This document shows positions 26,572 through 34,149 of a stretch of 64,000 nt of DNA, in pieces (positions within the stretch are counted from its first letter, which is position 1; each line of letters begins with the position of its first letter). This DNA comes from Amycolatopsis sp. NBC_01480 (GTDB lineage Bacteria > Actinomycetota > Actinomycetes > Mycobacteriales > Pseudonocardiaceae). The stretch is taken from NCBI RefSeq assembly GCF_036227205.1, contig NZ_CP109442.1, positions 4,340,001 through 4,404,000 on the forward strand, read 5' to 3'. The position numbers were made by a program, and so were the translations under genes. Under the pieces are notes generated by a model, which was not told where the DNA came from, ran no database searches, and saw only the letters and a list, made by a program, of their open reading frames with translations.

Positions 26572-26637
26572 GAACGGCCGAAAAGCCAGCCTTCAACTTA
26601 GGTTGATTTGGCATGGACGGCTTCGAAAAGGGGCCTG

Positions 26638-26663
26638 GGCCTGGATCCTTGCAGGTCCAGGCC
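26638..26663. terminator. Hairpin in the upstream region of the lipoprotein gene
   Basis: ggcctggatcc (26638-26648) pairs with ggtccaggcc (26654-26663) with one bulge and a 5-nt loop. It lies in the 410-bp gap between the lipoprotein and HD genes and could end transcription leaving the accessory region. Apart from this hairpin and one tiny ORF (26825) nothing else was recognised in 26572-26984. Confidence 0.45.
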
Positions 26664-26824
26664 GGGTATTGCGCACGGTAAGGCTTGATCGACTACATGA
26701 GGGGTCCAACAGTGACCCTGAGACCAGCGGACTGCTGGTAGCCGTGCCGTGGATAAGAGATTGACAAAGAGGGCGGCCCGGAGCGCTACAGGGGAGCTGG
26801 TCGCGGGTCGAACTCAAGGACCAC

Positions 26825-26911
26825 ATGACCGCCCAGGTAACGACGGGCGCCGTGGCCGGGATCATGCTCGGCGGCGGCACGTACATCGCGCTCGCCGCGG
26901 CGCTGGCCTAA
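26825..26911 (+). CDS. Possible 28-residue hydrophobic peptide
   Basis: The reading ATG...TAA gives 28 residues, nearly all small or hydrophobic after the first five ('GAVAGIMLGGGTYIALAAAL'). An aagga site lies 6 nt upstream. The frame is open upstream of the ATG without a better start, so this may instead be the tail of a lost membrane-protein gene. No homologue was recognised. Confidence 0.3.
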   Translation: MTAQVTTGAVAGIMLGGGTYIALAAALA

Positions 26912-26984
26912 ATCTCCGGGCATGTGCGAAGTGCCGGCCTGGTTGGGCCTCGACTGAACGCGGCGGCGCCGCCACCGTGTCCGC

Positions 26985-27545
26985 TCAGCGGTCCCGCCAG
27001 GCCAGTGGGGACACGGTGACGGCGACTTCGGCGATACGTCGGCCGGTCTCAGTCGCGAGCCCCTTGCGGGCAGAGTCGATCCACCCGGCAACACGCTCGA
27101 CTCCGATGTCCCGGTATTCGACGGCTTGGAGCAGCATTTCGAGCTTGTCCGCGTCCTTCGCGCACCGGGCCTCAGGGGACTGCCGAGTCTCGTACTCGTC
27201 GACCGCCGCCCGGACCAGGTCACGGCATGTCTCCGGCAGGGCAGCCGTCTGATCGTTGGTGATCTCGCGCGGCTCGGGCTTGCTCATGTACTTGGCCGCG
27301 GTGTGCGGGATGTCCCCGGTGCGGGTCTCCTGCGTGTCGTGCCAGAGAGCGAGGAATGCGGCTCGCTCAGGATTGGCGCCTTCCTCCGCAGCGAGCAAGG
27401 CCGCGATCTGCGCCGCGCGCAAACTGTGTTCAGCGACCGATTCCGGGTCCCGGACACCGGCGTGCCACCATCCCGCCCGGCGAATCCGCTTGAGCAACCC
27501 GAGTTCGTAGCCAAACGCGGCGAGTGCGGCAGGTTTATCTGACAT
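26985..27545 (-). CDS. HD-domain phosphohydrolase (YfbR/HDDC2-like)
   Basis: A 186-residue protein with 'ESVAEHSLRAAQIAALLA' (metal-binding His), 'AFLALWHDTQETRTGDIP' (the HD pair) and a later Asp in 'CAKDADKLEMLLQA', the H...HD...D set of HD hydrolases. The closest recognised group is YfbR/HDDC2 5'-deoxynucleotidases. An ideal ggagaa site lies just upstream, after the out-of-frame stop of the damaged regulator gene, so the two formed an operon. The true substrate is unknown. Confidence 0.85.
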   Translation of the reverse strand: MSDKPAALAAFGYELGLLKRIRRAGWWHAGVRDPESVAEHSLRAAQIAALLAAEEGANPERAAFLALWHDTQETRTGDIPHTAAKYMSKPEPREITNDQTAALPETCRDLVRAAVDEYETRQSPEARCAKDADKLEMLLQAVEYRDIGVERVAGWIDSARKGLATETGRRIAEVAVTVSPLAWRDR

Positions 27546-27558
27546 GAAGGTGTTCTCC

Positions 27559-28420
27559 CTAACGGTCGGCGAAACGCAGAGCGTAGTGAAGTCCCGGCGA
27601 CCTGGTCGCGTCCGTTACGAGTCAGCACGTCGCCGGAAGCGAGCGTATCCAGCACTCCTGACAGCGCCTCACGGGCGATGGACGGTGTCCCCAGCAGAGC
27701 GGGACGGCTTGCCATGAGCGTGTGCACGGTGTGCAAGTTGAGCGGCAGGTGAGGTGAGGACGGGTCGAGACGGCTCACCAGGTGGTCGAAGAGCCGAACG
27801 CCAGACCAAGGGGTCGTGTTGTCTGCGACCATGAAGGTGTCGTCGGTTTGGTCGTCGTTGAGTTCGCCGATCCAGTGCGCCCAATAGTTGAGGTTCGCAA
27901 GCTCGGCGTTGGTATCGGCGGTGCGCGCGACGAAGTCGTGCAAGTAAGTCCCATCGCCGGTGGAGGCCAGCGCGATCGACGCGGATCGGGCACCAAGCAG
28001 GTTGGTCACGTCGCCATCGGCGATCGGGCGACGGCCGGCGTTTTCCCATTCCTCGCGCAACCACTGCGCCGCCTGGTGGCGTTCGTCGTAGCCCAGCAGG
28101 TACACCGCTTGTCGGCGTAGCAGTGCCTCGGCCGGACGCACGCCGCGTTCCGCGACGGTCATCAGGTGATCGAAGAACCGGACCCGCTCGTCGGAGCTCA
28201 GCGTGGGACCGGAAGCGACCGGCCCGCGGCGCGGAACCTTCGGTACGAAGCCACGCAGATCAGGCGGCGGGTCTCCGGTGAACGGCCAGGTGACCAGGTT
28301 GGTGAGCGTCCTGCGGTGCACGCTCGCGCCTAACGGATGCACGTCAGGGTCAACCCATACGCTACCCGCGGTGACTCCAGCCGAAAGGACAAGATCGGCT
28401 TCGACGGACCCGAACGTCAT
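27559..28420 (-). pseudogene. Regulator-like gene, frameshifted and probably 5'-truncated
   Basis: The readable part ('SSDERVRFFDHLMTVAERG', 'RRQAVYLLGYDERHQAAQWL', 'ELANLNYWAHWIGEL') resembles the C-terminal helical part of actinobacterial XRE-type regulators, but no helix-turn-helix precedes it. As read, the frame runs 260 bp into the HD gene. Shifting frame at about 27592 instead gives 'LHYALRFADR' and a TAG at 27559-27561, just before the HD gene's ribosome site. A single inserted base is the simplest explanation. Confidence 0.55.
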
Positions 28421-28538
28421 CGAGGCCGACCCGGCGAACGGGTTGCCGTCGGGCGGCTCGTCCTGATCCCCCGGTCGCCGAGCTGTCTCTCCGGCCGGCC
28501 CGGCGGCCGGGTTCCACCACTAATGGAGAGGATTGAAC

Positions 28539-28592
28539 ATGCGAAAAATATGGATTCTCGCCGACGAAGTCGAACGATCGGACGACGAGTGA
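28539..28592 (+). CDS. Possible 17-residue peptide (ends -DDE)
   Basis: MRKIWILADEVERSDDE is read from an ATG with a strong ggagagg site 7 nt upstream, in AT-rich sequence. A competing 74-codon frame (28524-28747) overlaps it but has no ribosome site. The acidic C-terminus is shared with the ORFs ending at 28860 and 29474. Confidence 0.3.
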   Translation: MRKIWILADEVERSDDE

Positions 28593-28660
28593 GGTTACAT
28601 CACAAATTCTATCTGTTCGCGGATCTATTCAACTTAGATTTGACTGAAGTATTTCCATTT

Positions 28661-28699
28661 GCCGCCCGCCGCGCTTTTCCCACTTGTGCGGCGGGCGGC
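28661..28699 (+). terminator. GC-rich hairpin in the AT-rich patch
   Basis: A perfect 12-bp stem (gccgcccgccgc / gcggcgggcggc) with a 15-nt loop, standing out from the AT-rich surroundings. It lies between two tiny ORFs and may attenuate or end transcription. Confidence 0.5.
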
Positions 28700-28749
28700 T
28701 TCAAAATTCCTTGCACGCCTGGAAAAAACGCCATCTGGAAGGTGTAGAA

Positions 28750-28860
28750 ATGGCCCGAGAAACCTCCAATGACGACACTGAACCGTACTTCGAGAATTAC
28801 GAAGCAGACACCAGCGACGGTTCCCTTATCGACGAGCCGGTCTGCGGTGGCGACGAGTGA
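28750..28860 (+). CDS. Possible 36-residue acidic peptide (ends -GGDE)
   Basis: The ATG has a ggaagg site about 7 nt upstream. The peptide is strongly acidic (about one third Asp/Glu), with one Cys near the end ('SLIDEPVCGGDE'). Its TGA overlaps the GTG of the next ORF (GTGA), suggesting coupled translation. No family was recognised; a secreted or modified peptide precursor is possible but unproven. Confidence 0.4.
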   Translation: MARETSNDDTEPYFENYEADTSDGSLIDEPVCGGDE

Positions 28861-29108
28861 AGCCGCCCTGTCCGGCGTGCTTCAAAGTCGCCCCGGACGA
28901 CATCGCCCTGCCCGACGGATGGGAGGAAGTGTGCGAATCCTGCGCGCGTTTCGTCGCCCAAATCAGTGGGCTCATGGGCCGGTTCCTGTCCGTCATGCTC
29001 GCTGGCTGCCTGGGTGACGCGTCAATCTCCGACGGCACCGCGAACGGCGATAAGGCACCGCGCTCTTGGCCTCCGGCCGCCGCGCAGCTGCACGCCCCTC
29101 GACAGTAG
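28857..29108 (+). CDS. Small CxxC...CxxC zinc-ribbon-like protein
   Basis: The reading is 83 residues from a GTG overlapping the previous stop. 'MKPPCPACFKVAPDD' and 'EEVCESCARFVAQ' give two CxxC pairs 22 residues apart, as in zinc ribbons. The last third (after about residue 50) is low-information and may be an artefact of a lost stop or frameshift. It forms a coupled pair with the acidic peptide. The function is unknown. Confidence 0.45.
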   Translation: MKPPCPACFKVAPDDIALPDGWEEVCESCARFVAQISGLMGRFLSVMLAGCLGDASISDGTANGDKAPRSWPPAAAQLHAPRQ

Positions 29109-29204
29109 TAGGGCGGCCGGGTTCCGGCTTCCTCTTCGGTTCCCGACTTATTCGAATACTCAAGTTGAAATTCCAATTTAATACAATAAAGGAAGTGGAC
29201 ACTA

Positions 29205-29474
29205 ATGAATTTCGGCAGCGACTATTCGAATAACGAGGTCCCTCCGCGTTCGCCGTTGAGGATCACCGCAAAGTGGCTTGGCGGCTCACCAGCGGAGGTT
29301 CAGCTATTCATTGTCGAAACGGACATGGGTTTCGCGACCGGCTTGCGCGTTGGTCATGGTCGGCTGGCGATACTCGATGACGCAGCGGTCGCCTGCTTAT
29401 GGCAACTGCTGGAGGAGAACCGTGCTGCGATCGACGTTGAGAACCGCACGGCTGAGTCTGCCGGTGACGAGTAA
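29205..29474 (+). CDS. Hypothetical 89-residue protein (ends -GDE)
   Basis: The ATG follows an AT-rich leader with an aaaggaag site. The middle ('VQLFIVETDMGFATGLRVGHGRLAILDDAAVACLWQLL') reads as beta strands and a helix, like a small folded domain, with polar ends. No family was recognised. Its upstream region (29130-29200) is the most AT-rich in the window and contains tacaat-like hexamers that could be a promoter. Confidence 0.5.
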   Translation: MNFGSDYSNNEVPPRSPLRITAKWLGGSPAEVQLFIVETDMGFATGLRVGHGRLAILDDAAVACLWQLLEENRAAIDVENRTAESAGDE

Positions 29475-29684
29475 AACTGGGCTGCGGTCACATTGAGGGC
29501 GAGTCGCAGCTTCGCAACGGGCGCAGCCGGGTGGCCGACGCAGTTCGAAGTACTCCTTTTGGGTGACGGCTAGGTCACTTTTCGGAATCCTGCCTGGTGG
29601 GCCGCCTGGGGGCTACACTCGGCAGCCGGACGCACACGGCAACGTGCGGGCAAGGACACCGGCCGCTGTGGGAGGGGGTACCGG

Positions 29685-30272
29685 GTGGACAAGAGCGCGC
29701 GGAAACGGCGCGTGCCGGCGGTTTTGGATGCCGATGAGGTGCATTACATGCCGCCGGAGGTGTGGGTGCCGATCCGGCCACCGGCTGAGGGGGCCACGGA
29801 AGTCGCCTTGGAGCTGCGTGAGACGGCGTCCAATGGCCTGGCATTGGTGGCGTTCTCCTCGGCCGAAGCGCTGGTGGCCGGGTGTGGCTCGGGACAGCCG
29901 TTCGTCACCGTCCCGGCCGCGGATTTGAAGCGGCTTCGTCACCTGGTGGGTTTCAGCTGTGTGGTGCTGGACCAGGGACTGCCAGAGCAAGCGCAGGATG
30001 CGCCGTTGCCGGAGGTCGTCGCCGACGACTCACTCACCTCGGGCATGGTGTATCTGCCGTCCCGGCCGCACCGCCTGGGCGCGAGCCACGCTGACATCAA
30101 GCTGTTTGAACTCGAAACCGGTGAGATCGCCATGCTGGCGTATTCGTCGCCTCAGCAGCTACGCGCGTGCCGTGGTGTGAAGCAGCCATGGGTTTCGATC
30201 CCGCCCGATACGGTGGAGGAGACGTGCTACCAGCTGGGCGCTGACATCGTGGTCTTCGACCACAAACCGTAA
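29685..30272 (+). CDS. Duplicated SseB/SAV_915-like domain protein
   Basis: A 195-residue protein starting at a GTG. The two halves are repeats of one fold: 'VHYMPPEVW...GLALVAFSSAEALVAGCGSGQPFVTVP...' and 'MVYLPSRPH...IAMLAYSSPQQLRACRGVKQPWVSIP...'. This pattern matches the SseB-N/SAV_915-like domains often encoded beside actinobacterial WXG100 and EspC-type genes. It is the first gene of a co-directional four- to five-gene set (29685-32493) and is probably cytosolic, perhaps chaperone-like or regulatory; this is inference. Confidence 0.65.
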   Translation: MDKSARKRRVPAVLDADEVHYMPPEVWVPIRPPAEGATEVALELRETASNGLALVAFSSAEALVAGCGSGQPFVTVPAADLKRLRHLVGFSCVVLDQGLPEQAQDAPLPEVVADDSLTSGMVYLPSRPHRLGASHADIKLFELETGEIAMLAYSSPQQLRACRGVKQPWVSIPPDTVEETCYQLGADIVVFDHKP

Positions 30273-30289
30273 CGAGGAGGGGATCCGCC

Positions 30290-30589
30290 ATGACCGGATC
30301 TGGCGGCTATCGCGTCGACCCGGGCGGGCTCGATGGATTGGTGCGTGAATTGCACAGCGGCGCGGACGCGTTCAACGGCCTGGCCAACCAGGCACCGGTG
30401 ACGCCGGACTGCGGAGCGAGCACTGAACTGGTCGGCAAGGCCCTGGCGAAGCTAGTCGGGTCGGGCGCTGGGCTGGGTGGAATCCTGGTGCAGACCGCGG
30501 ACAAGATCCACCGCTCCAACGGCAGTTACGGCAACGTCGAGAATGTGGCCGCGAACAGGCTCGACAAGGGCATGCACGGCCGCCAGTAG
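30290..30589 (+). CDS. EspC-like type VII secretion protein
   Basis: A 99-residue helical protein ('YRVDPGGLDGLVRELHSGADAFNGLAN' ... 'GGILVQTADKIHRSNGSYGNVENVAANRL'). The pattern 'VDP..L......' at the start and a paired-helix length of about 100 residues fit the ESX secretion-associated EspC family. It has a gaggagg site 17 bp after the SseB-like gene. It is probably a partner co-secreted with, or stabilising, the WXG100-headed protein encoded next. Confidence 0.65.
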   Translation: MTGSGGYRVDPGGLDGLVRELHSGADAFNGLANQAPVTPDCGASTELVGKALAKLVGSGAGLGGILVQTADKIHRSNGSYGNVENVAANRLDKGMHGRQ

Positions 30590-30602
30590 TGAGGAGGGGA
30601 AC

Positions 30603-31007
30603 ATGGGGAGTTTGATCCTCGACACGCAACTCAAGGGCGACTCGGCGACAGTGCGGGCGACTGCGGACTGGCTCGGCCGCCTCATTGGTGCCGAACACGA
30701 GGCCGTCACCGCTTGCAACAACGTCCGGGCTCATTCTCTCCCCGTCTGGGAAGGGCCGGCCGGGGACATCATGCGCCACGATCTCGCCGAAACCACGCAA
30801 GGTGGTGACACACTGGTCGACCGGAGCGAGGAGTACCGGCGAGGATTGCTCACGTTCGCTGACCGCCTCGACACCGTGCGCGGCAAAATAAATGACGCTC
30901 GCGGCAAGGCCACCGCCGTCGGCCTCAAGGTCACCCCGGGCGAGATCTACCCACCCGCACCCGCGCCTCCAGGCCCGCCGATGGACAGCGGACGTTCACC
31001 CCAATAA
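30603..31007 (+). CDS. WXG100-like N-terminal part of a split T7SS effector
   Basis: A 134-residue reading from an ATG with a gaggagg site. Two helices flank 'LPVWEGPAG', a W-x-G turn as in WXG100 proteins, followed by a Pro-rich linker ('YPPAPAPPGPP'). It ends at a TAA (31005-31007). The same frame continues without another stop to 31823 as a plausible continuation, so this is most likely the N-terminal third of a 406-residue effector interrupted by a nonsense codon (CAA to TAA fits). Confidence 0.65.
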   Translation: MGSLILDTQLKGDSATVRATADWLGRLIGAEHEAVTACNNVRAHSLPVWEGPAGDIMRHDLAETTQGGDTLVDRSEEYRRGLLTFADRLDTVRGKINDARGKATAVGLKVTPGEIYPPAPAPPGPPMDSGRSPQ

Positions 31008-31025
31008 CCGGCCGACGCACAGCGG

Positions 31026-31823
31026 ATGGCGATCGAGCACAACGCGGCCATGGCCCAGTACAAAGCCGACCTCGACCGGGAGAACAAACAAGCTCCCGTG
31101 TACAGCGAATGCCGCGACCTCGTGGCCGACGCACGCGAACTCGAACGCACTGCCCACGAGGATCTCGACAAGCTCTCCACCGGCATCGACGGCTGGGTGA
31201 AGGACCTCAAAAAGATCAGCCTCTTGGTGCTTGGCGGCGGCCTTGACGCCATCAAAGGCTCCCAAGAAGCGGTTAACGACCTCACCCGACTCTCGGTGGA
31301 GCTCAGCGACTCGGCAGAGGTTTTCAACAAGATCGCCAACGGTAAATACCTCACCGACAGCGATAAAACTGTGCTCAGCGCTTGGGAAGCCGACTCCAAC
31401 GCCAAATCAGGAGCAATGACAGCCCGCGCCGACGGCATCGGCCGCTGGATGAACAAAATCCCCGAAGGAACTCGACAGTTTATTGTCACAAATCCGGGAT
31501 CACTACTTGGCGAGTCTGCCAATGTGTTCGCGAAGGGTGGTAAGGTTGTCCTGAAGGGACTTCCACTTGTGGGTACCGCCGTTACCGTCACAGGCGCCGT
31601 TGCTGATGTAGCGATGGGCGAAGATCTGGGAAAGGTGGCCGTGTCGACCATTGCGTCGACCGGTGGGCAGATCGCCGGAGGGTGGGCCGGAGGTGCCCTG
31701 GTGGGCGCTGCGATGGGCTCCGAAGTACCCGTGGCTGGCACAGTGGTTGGTGCCGTTGTCGGGGGCATCATTGGCGGCATGGCCGCTGATAAAATTGTGG
31801 AATCGAGCTACGATAATGGCTGA
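31026..31823 (+). CDS. Effector C-terminal part with glycine-zipper membrane region
   Basis: In frame with the preceding WXG100-like part; the ATG at 31026 lacks a good ribosome site, so independent translation is doubtful. Residues 1-165 are helical and polar. The last about 95 residues are hydrophobic and Gly-rich ('GGWAGGALVGAAMGSEVPVAG', 'GTVVGAVVGGIIGGMAADK'), a glycine-zipper pattern known from pore-forming type VII effectors such as TelE. It overlaps the next gene by 8 bp. A membrane-damaging toxin role is inferred. Confidence 0.6.
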   Translation: MAIEHNAAMAQYKADLDRENKQAPVYSECRDLVADARELERTAHEDLDKLSTGIDGWVKDLKKISLLVLGGGLDAIKGSQEAVNDLTRLSVELSDSAEVFNKIANGKYLTDSDKTVLSAWEADSNAKSGAMTARADGIGRWMNKIPEGTRQFIVTNPGSLLGESANVFAKGGKVVLKGLPLVGTAVTVTGAVADVAMGEDLGKVAVSTIASTGGQIAGGWAGGALVGAAMGSEVPVAGTVVGAVVGGIIGGMAADKIVESSYDNG

Positions 31824-32493
31824 AGATCCCGGCTTCCCTCGTCCGCTTGATCCGCACCAGGGTGAACATTTTGGAGACCATTGGCTCCCAGTTAAGCCCA
31901 ACTCTGAGACTGGTCAGCCTTTCCCGCCTCACGCACCGGGGTACATGCGGGCAGGCAAGGGAACGCCGGAGCACGACAGGGGGCGTGACACTACGAATTC
32001 TCGGAAGCCACGCCCGCCAGCAGGACAGGGGCCGACTCTTGTCTGGTATCGAGCCAGCAAGCGCAAGGCGGTCATTTTTGCGATAGGACTGTTTGTTTTC
32101 GTCGGCATCTTCCTGTTTATTTCACGAGGTTTTCAAGTCAACTGGCTACCTTATTGGCAGGTTTGGGTGGCCTTGATTTTCTTTGCTGTGCTGATGTACT
32201 TCAGTGCCAAAGCGGCCAACTGCGCGGCAGGGGTCGAGTGGGTGATGGAAGGAAAGTCGTGGGTTCGGGTCTACGAGCTTAAATCCATCAAGGCGTACAC
32301 TTACGGCAATGACCTAAATTTACATCTTATCGATGCTGACGGCCGTAAAATGCAGGTCAGTGTCACCCTGCTTCAAAGCGACCGTCAAATTTGGGACCTG
32401 ACCTACAACGGAATCCTGCACTCGGCTATCAAGAACGGCGCGGAAACGAATCAACTTGCTCGTGGCACGCTCAAACTTCCGAGAGAGGGCTAG
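31816..32493 (+). CDS. Two-TM protein, candidate immunity protein
   Basis: A 225-residue protein starting at an ATG that overlaps the effector gene by 8 bp. A polar Pro-rich N-terminus (1-80), two hydrophobic helices (about 85-103 and 113-130) and a C-terminal domain with a PH-like strand pattern ('KSIKAYTYGNDLNLHLIDADGRKMQV'). The GC content is visibly lower than its neighbours. Tight coupling to a glycine-zipper effector suggests it protects the producer's membrane; no immunity family was recognised. Confidence 0.6.
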   Translation: MAEDPGFPRPLDPHQGEHFGDHWLPVKPNSETGQPFPPHAPGYMRAGKGTPEHDRGRDTTNSRKPRPPAGQGPTLVWYRASKRKAVIFAIGLFVFVGIFLFISRGFQVNWLPYWQVWVALIFFAVLMYFSAKAANCAAGVEWVMEGKSWVRVYELKSIKAYTYGNDLNLHLIDADGRKMQVSVTLLQSDRQIWDLTYNGILHSAIKNGAETNQLARGTLKLPREG

Positions 32494-32508
32494 ACCGTCG
32501 CTCGGCCA

Positions 32509-32713
32509 ATGAGTGGCGGGAGCTCTTCCGGCATCGATACGTGGCCTCGCATCCTGGCCTACCTGGAGACCGAGGCTGAGTCGAAGGCCGAAGTGATCAG
32601 GATCGCGGCCCTACTGGGGGGCGGTCCCGACGACCTGGCGGGGGGAGAACAAGATCAAGGTCTACGCGCGCTACGGCATCGACTTCACGGCAATCCCTGA
32701 GTTGAGGTTCTGA
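32509..32713 (+). pseudogene. Short frameshifted hypothetical gene
   Basis: The first frame reads 'DTWPRILAYLETEAESKAEV' with 'LLGGGPDDLAGG'. At about 32640-32646 the coding pattern moves to another frame, which reads 'ENKIKVYARYGIDFTAIPEL' and stops at 32711-32713. Together they would make about 67 residues. The rest of 32494-33086 holds only a hairpin and the PspC promoter region. Confidence 0.35.
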
Positions 32714-32786
32714 CCTCAGGACTGGTTACACTCCGCGACTCCGGTTCGTCGTTGAGTGAGAATACGGTTCAGGCTTGCGACCATGT

Positions 32787-32824
32787 CGGTTGAGGAGCCG
32801 CCCGGGATGGCGGCTCTTCAACCG
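32787..32824. terminator. Hairpin at the right end of the T7SS module
   Basis: The 16-bp arms cggttgaggagccgcc (32787-32802) and complement (32809-32824) have one mismatch and a 6-nt loop. It probably ends transcription of the toxin/immunity set. Confidence 0.55.
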
Positions 32825-33086
32825 AGCTACAGCTTCTGACCTGCATGAATCCGGCCCGGCCAGCTAGCCCCCTAAGCTGAAACTTGACTAAGCCAGCCCT
32901 GACAGGGAAATCCCACTTTCCCTGAGATCGTCTGCGCAGGTCAGCGCCGAAAAAACCGGTAATCGGCGGATGATTCCGCCCGCGCGGCCCGCATCCCTTA
33001 GGGGCCCGGATCGTCCCGCGGGGCGATGTGCGCGCCCCGCCTGCCGTGGTCACATGGGAACAAGCACCCAACGGGAGGGGAAGACG

Positions 33087-33281
33087 ATGACCGCATCCGT
33101 CACGCGCAGGCTCAGCCGTCCGCGGAACGACCGCATGATCGGCGGGGTGTGCGCCGGTCTGGGCCGCCGCTTCGGCATTTCGGCGGGCAAGGTGCGGTTG
33201 CTGGCCCTGCTGTCCTGCCTGCTGCCGGGCCCGCAGTTCGTGGCCTACCTGATCCTCTGGGCGATCATCCCCAGCGAGTGA
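33087..33281 (+). CDS. PspC-domain small membrane protein
   Basis: A 64-residue protein: 'RLSRPRNDRMIGGVCAGLGR' is the PspC signature, followed by one hydrophobic helix ending 'YLILWAIIPSE'. PspC-domain proteins act in envelope-stress responses. The ATG has a ggagggg site 10 nt upstream. It is monocistronic and convergent with the TetR gene via palindrome B copy 2. Confidence 0.88.
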   Translation: MTASVTRRLSRPRNDRMIGGVCAGLGRRFGISAGKVRLLALLSCLLPGPQFVAYLILWAIIPSE

Positions 33282-33291
33282 CCTTTACCGG

Positions 33292-33337
33292 CTCGTGAGT
33301 GTTCATGACGGTTAGAACCGGCATAGGCACTCACGAG
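33292..33337. repeat. Palindrome family B, copy 2
   Basis: Same layout as copy 1: 22-nt arms at 33292-33313 and 33316-33337 with a 2-nt loop, here with three mismatches. The stop codon of the convergent tetR gene (33331-33333) lies in the right arm, as the lysR stop does in copy 1. It is followed by cctttt. Confidence 0.8.
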
Positions 33338-34026
33338 CCTTTTGTCGCGGCCGGGTGCCGCGGCTGCCGCCACGCGCACATCGCCTCGTCGATCTCGGCC
33401 TGGTTCAGGCCCGGGTGGGGCAGGTCGGACGAGCGGCCCGGCTCGGCGCGCAGGCCGTCCAGGATCAGGGCCAGGCAGCGGCGCCACAGGTGCGGCTCGA
33501 CCAGGCTGGTGTACTCCACGACCGAGCCGACCATCTGGTGGATCAGCGGCAGGTCGGTCGGCACCACGTCGGCGCGCAGCCGGCCCGAGGCCTGCGCCCG
33601 CTCGACGAGCTGAGTGATCAACGGCACCATGCGCTCTTTGACCTCGGCGACGTGCCCGTGCCCGAACGCCTTGGACAGCATGACCTCGCGCAGCCCGCGG
33701 TCGCACGCGGCCATCTCGGCCGCCTGCCAGATGAACCCGGCGAAGCCCTCCCACGGGTCTTCGTTCTCCAGCGCCTTCGCGGCGAGCTCCGTCAGCTCTT
33801 CCATCCGGTCGGCGAACATGGCCTCGACCAGGTGTTCCTTGCTGGGGAAGCGCCGGTAGACGGTGCCGACGCCGAGGCCGGCGTGGTGGGCGACGTCGTC
33901 CAGCGTGGCTTCGAGGCCTCGTCGTCGGAAGACGGCGCGCGCGGATTCGAGCATCCGCCGGCGGTTGAGTTCGGCATCACGCCGCAGCGGCCGCGCCGGT
34001 GCGGCGGGAGCAGCGTCCCGTGTCAT
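33331..34026 (-). CDS. TetR-family regulator of the adjacent efflux gene
   Basis: A 231-residue protein with the N-terminal TetR helix-turn-helix ('TLDDVAHHAGLGVGTVYRRFPSKEHLVEAMF'). It is divergent from a DHA2 exporter gene with 123 bp between starts, the usual arrangement for ligand-released repression of efflux. A near-palindrome at 34078-34094 is a possible operator. The C-terminus (ATKGS) and stop are encoded in palindrome B copy 2. Confidence 0.9.
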   Translation of the reverse strand: MTRDAAPAAPARPLRRDAELNRRRMLESARAVFRRRGLEATLDDVAHHAGLGVGTVYRRFPSKEHLVEAMFADRMEELTELAAKALENEDPWEGFAGFIWQAAEMAACDRGLREVMLSKAFGHGHVAEVKERMVPLITQLVERAQASGRLRADVVPTDLPLIHQMVGSVVEYTSLVEPHLWRRCLALILDGLRAEPGRSSDLPHPGLNQAEIDEAMCAWRQPRHPAATKGS

Positions 34027-34077
34027 GACGAACAGGTTACCAAATTAAGTCGAGGCATGTTCTCCGCTTTTTGTGTA

Positions 34078-34094
34078 CCTTGGTCGACGTAAGG
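34078..34094. promoter_or_regulatory. Possible TetR operator
   Basis: The near-palindrome ccttggtcgacgtaagg centres on gtcgac in the shared region between the divergent tetR and DHA2 exporter genes. The symmetry is imperfect and no consensus is known, so this is tentative. Confidence 0.3.
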
Positions 34095-34149
34095 GGAGGC
34101 ACCTACTCCACATAGCGCCGCGATCACTATCCGTGAGGTATGCACCGCA

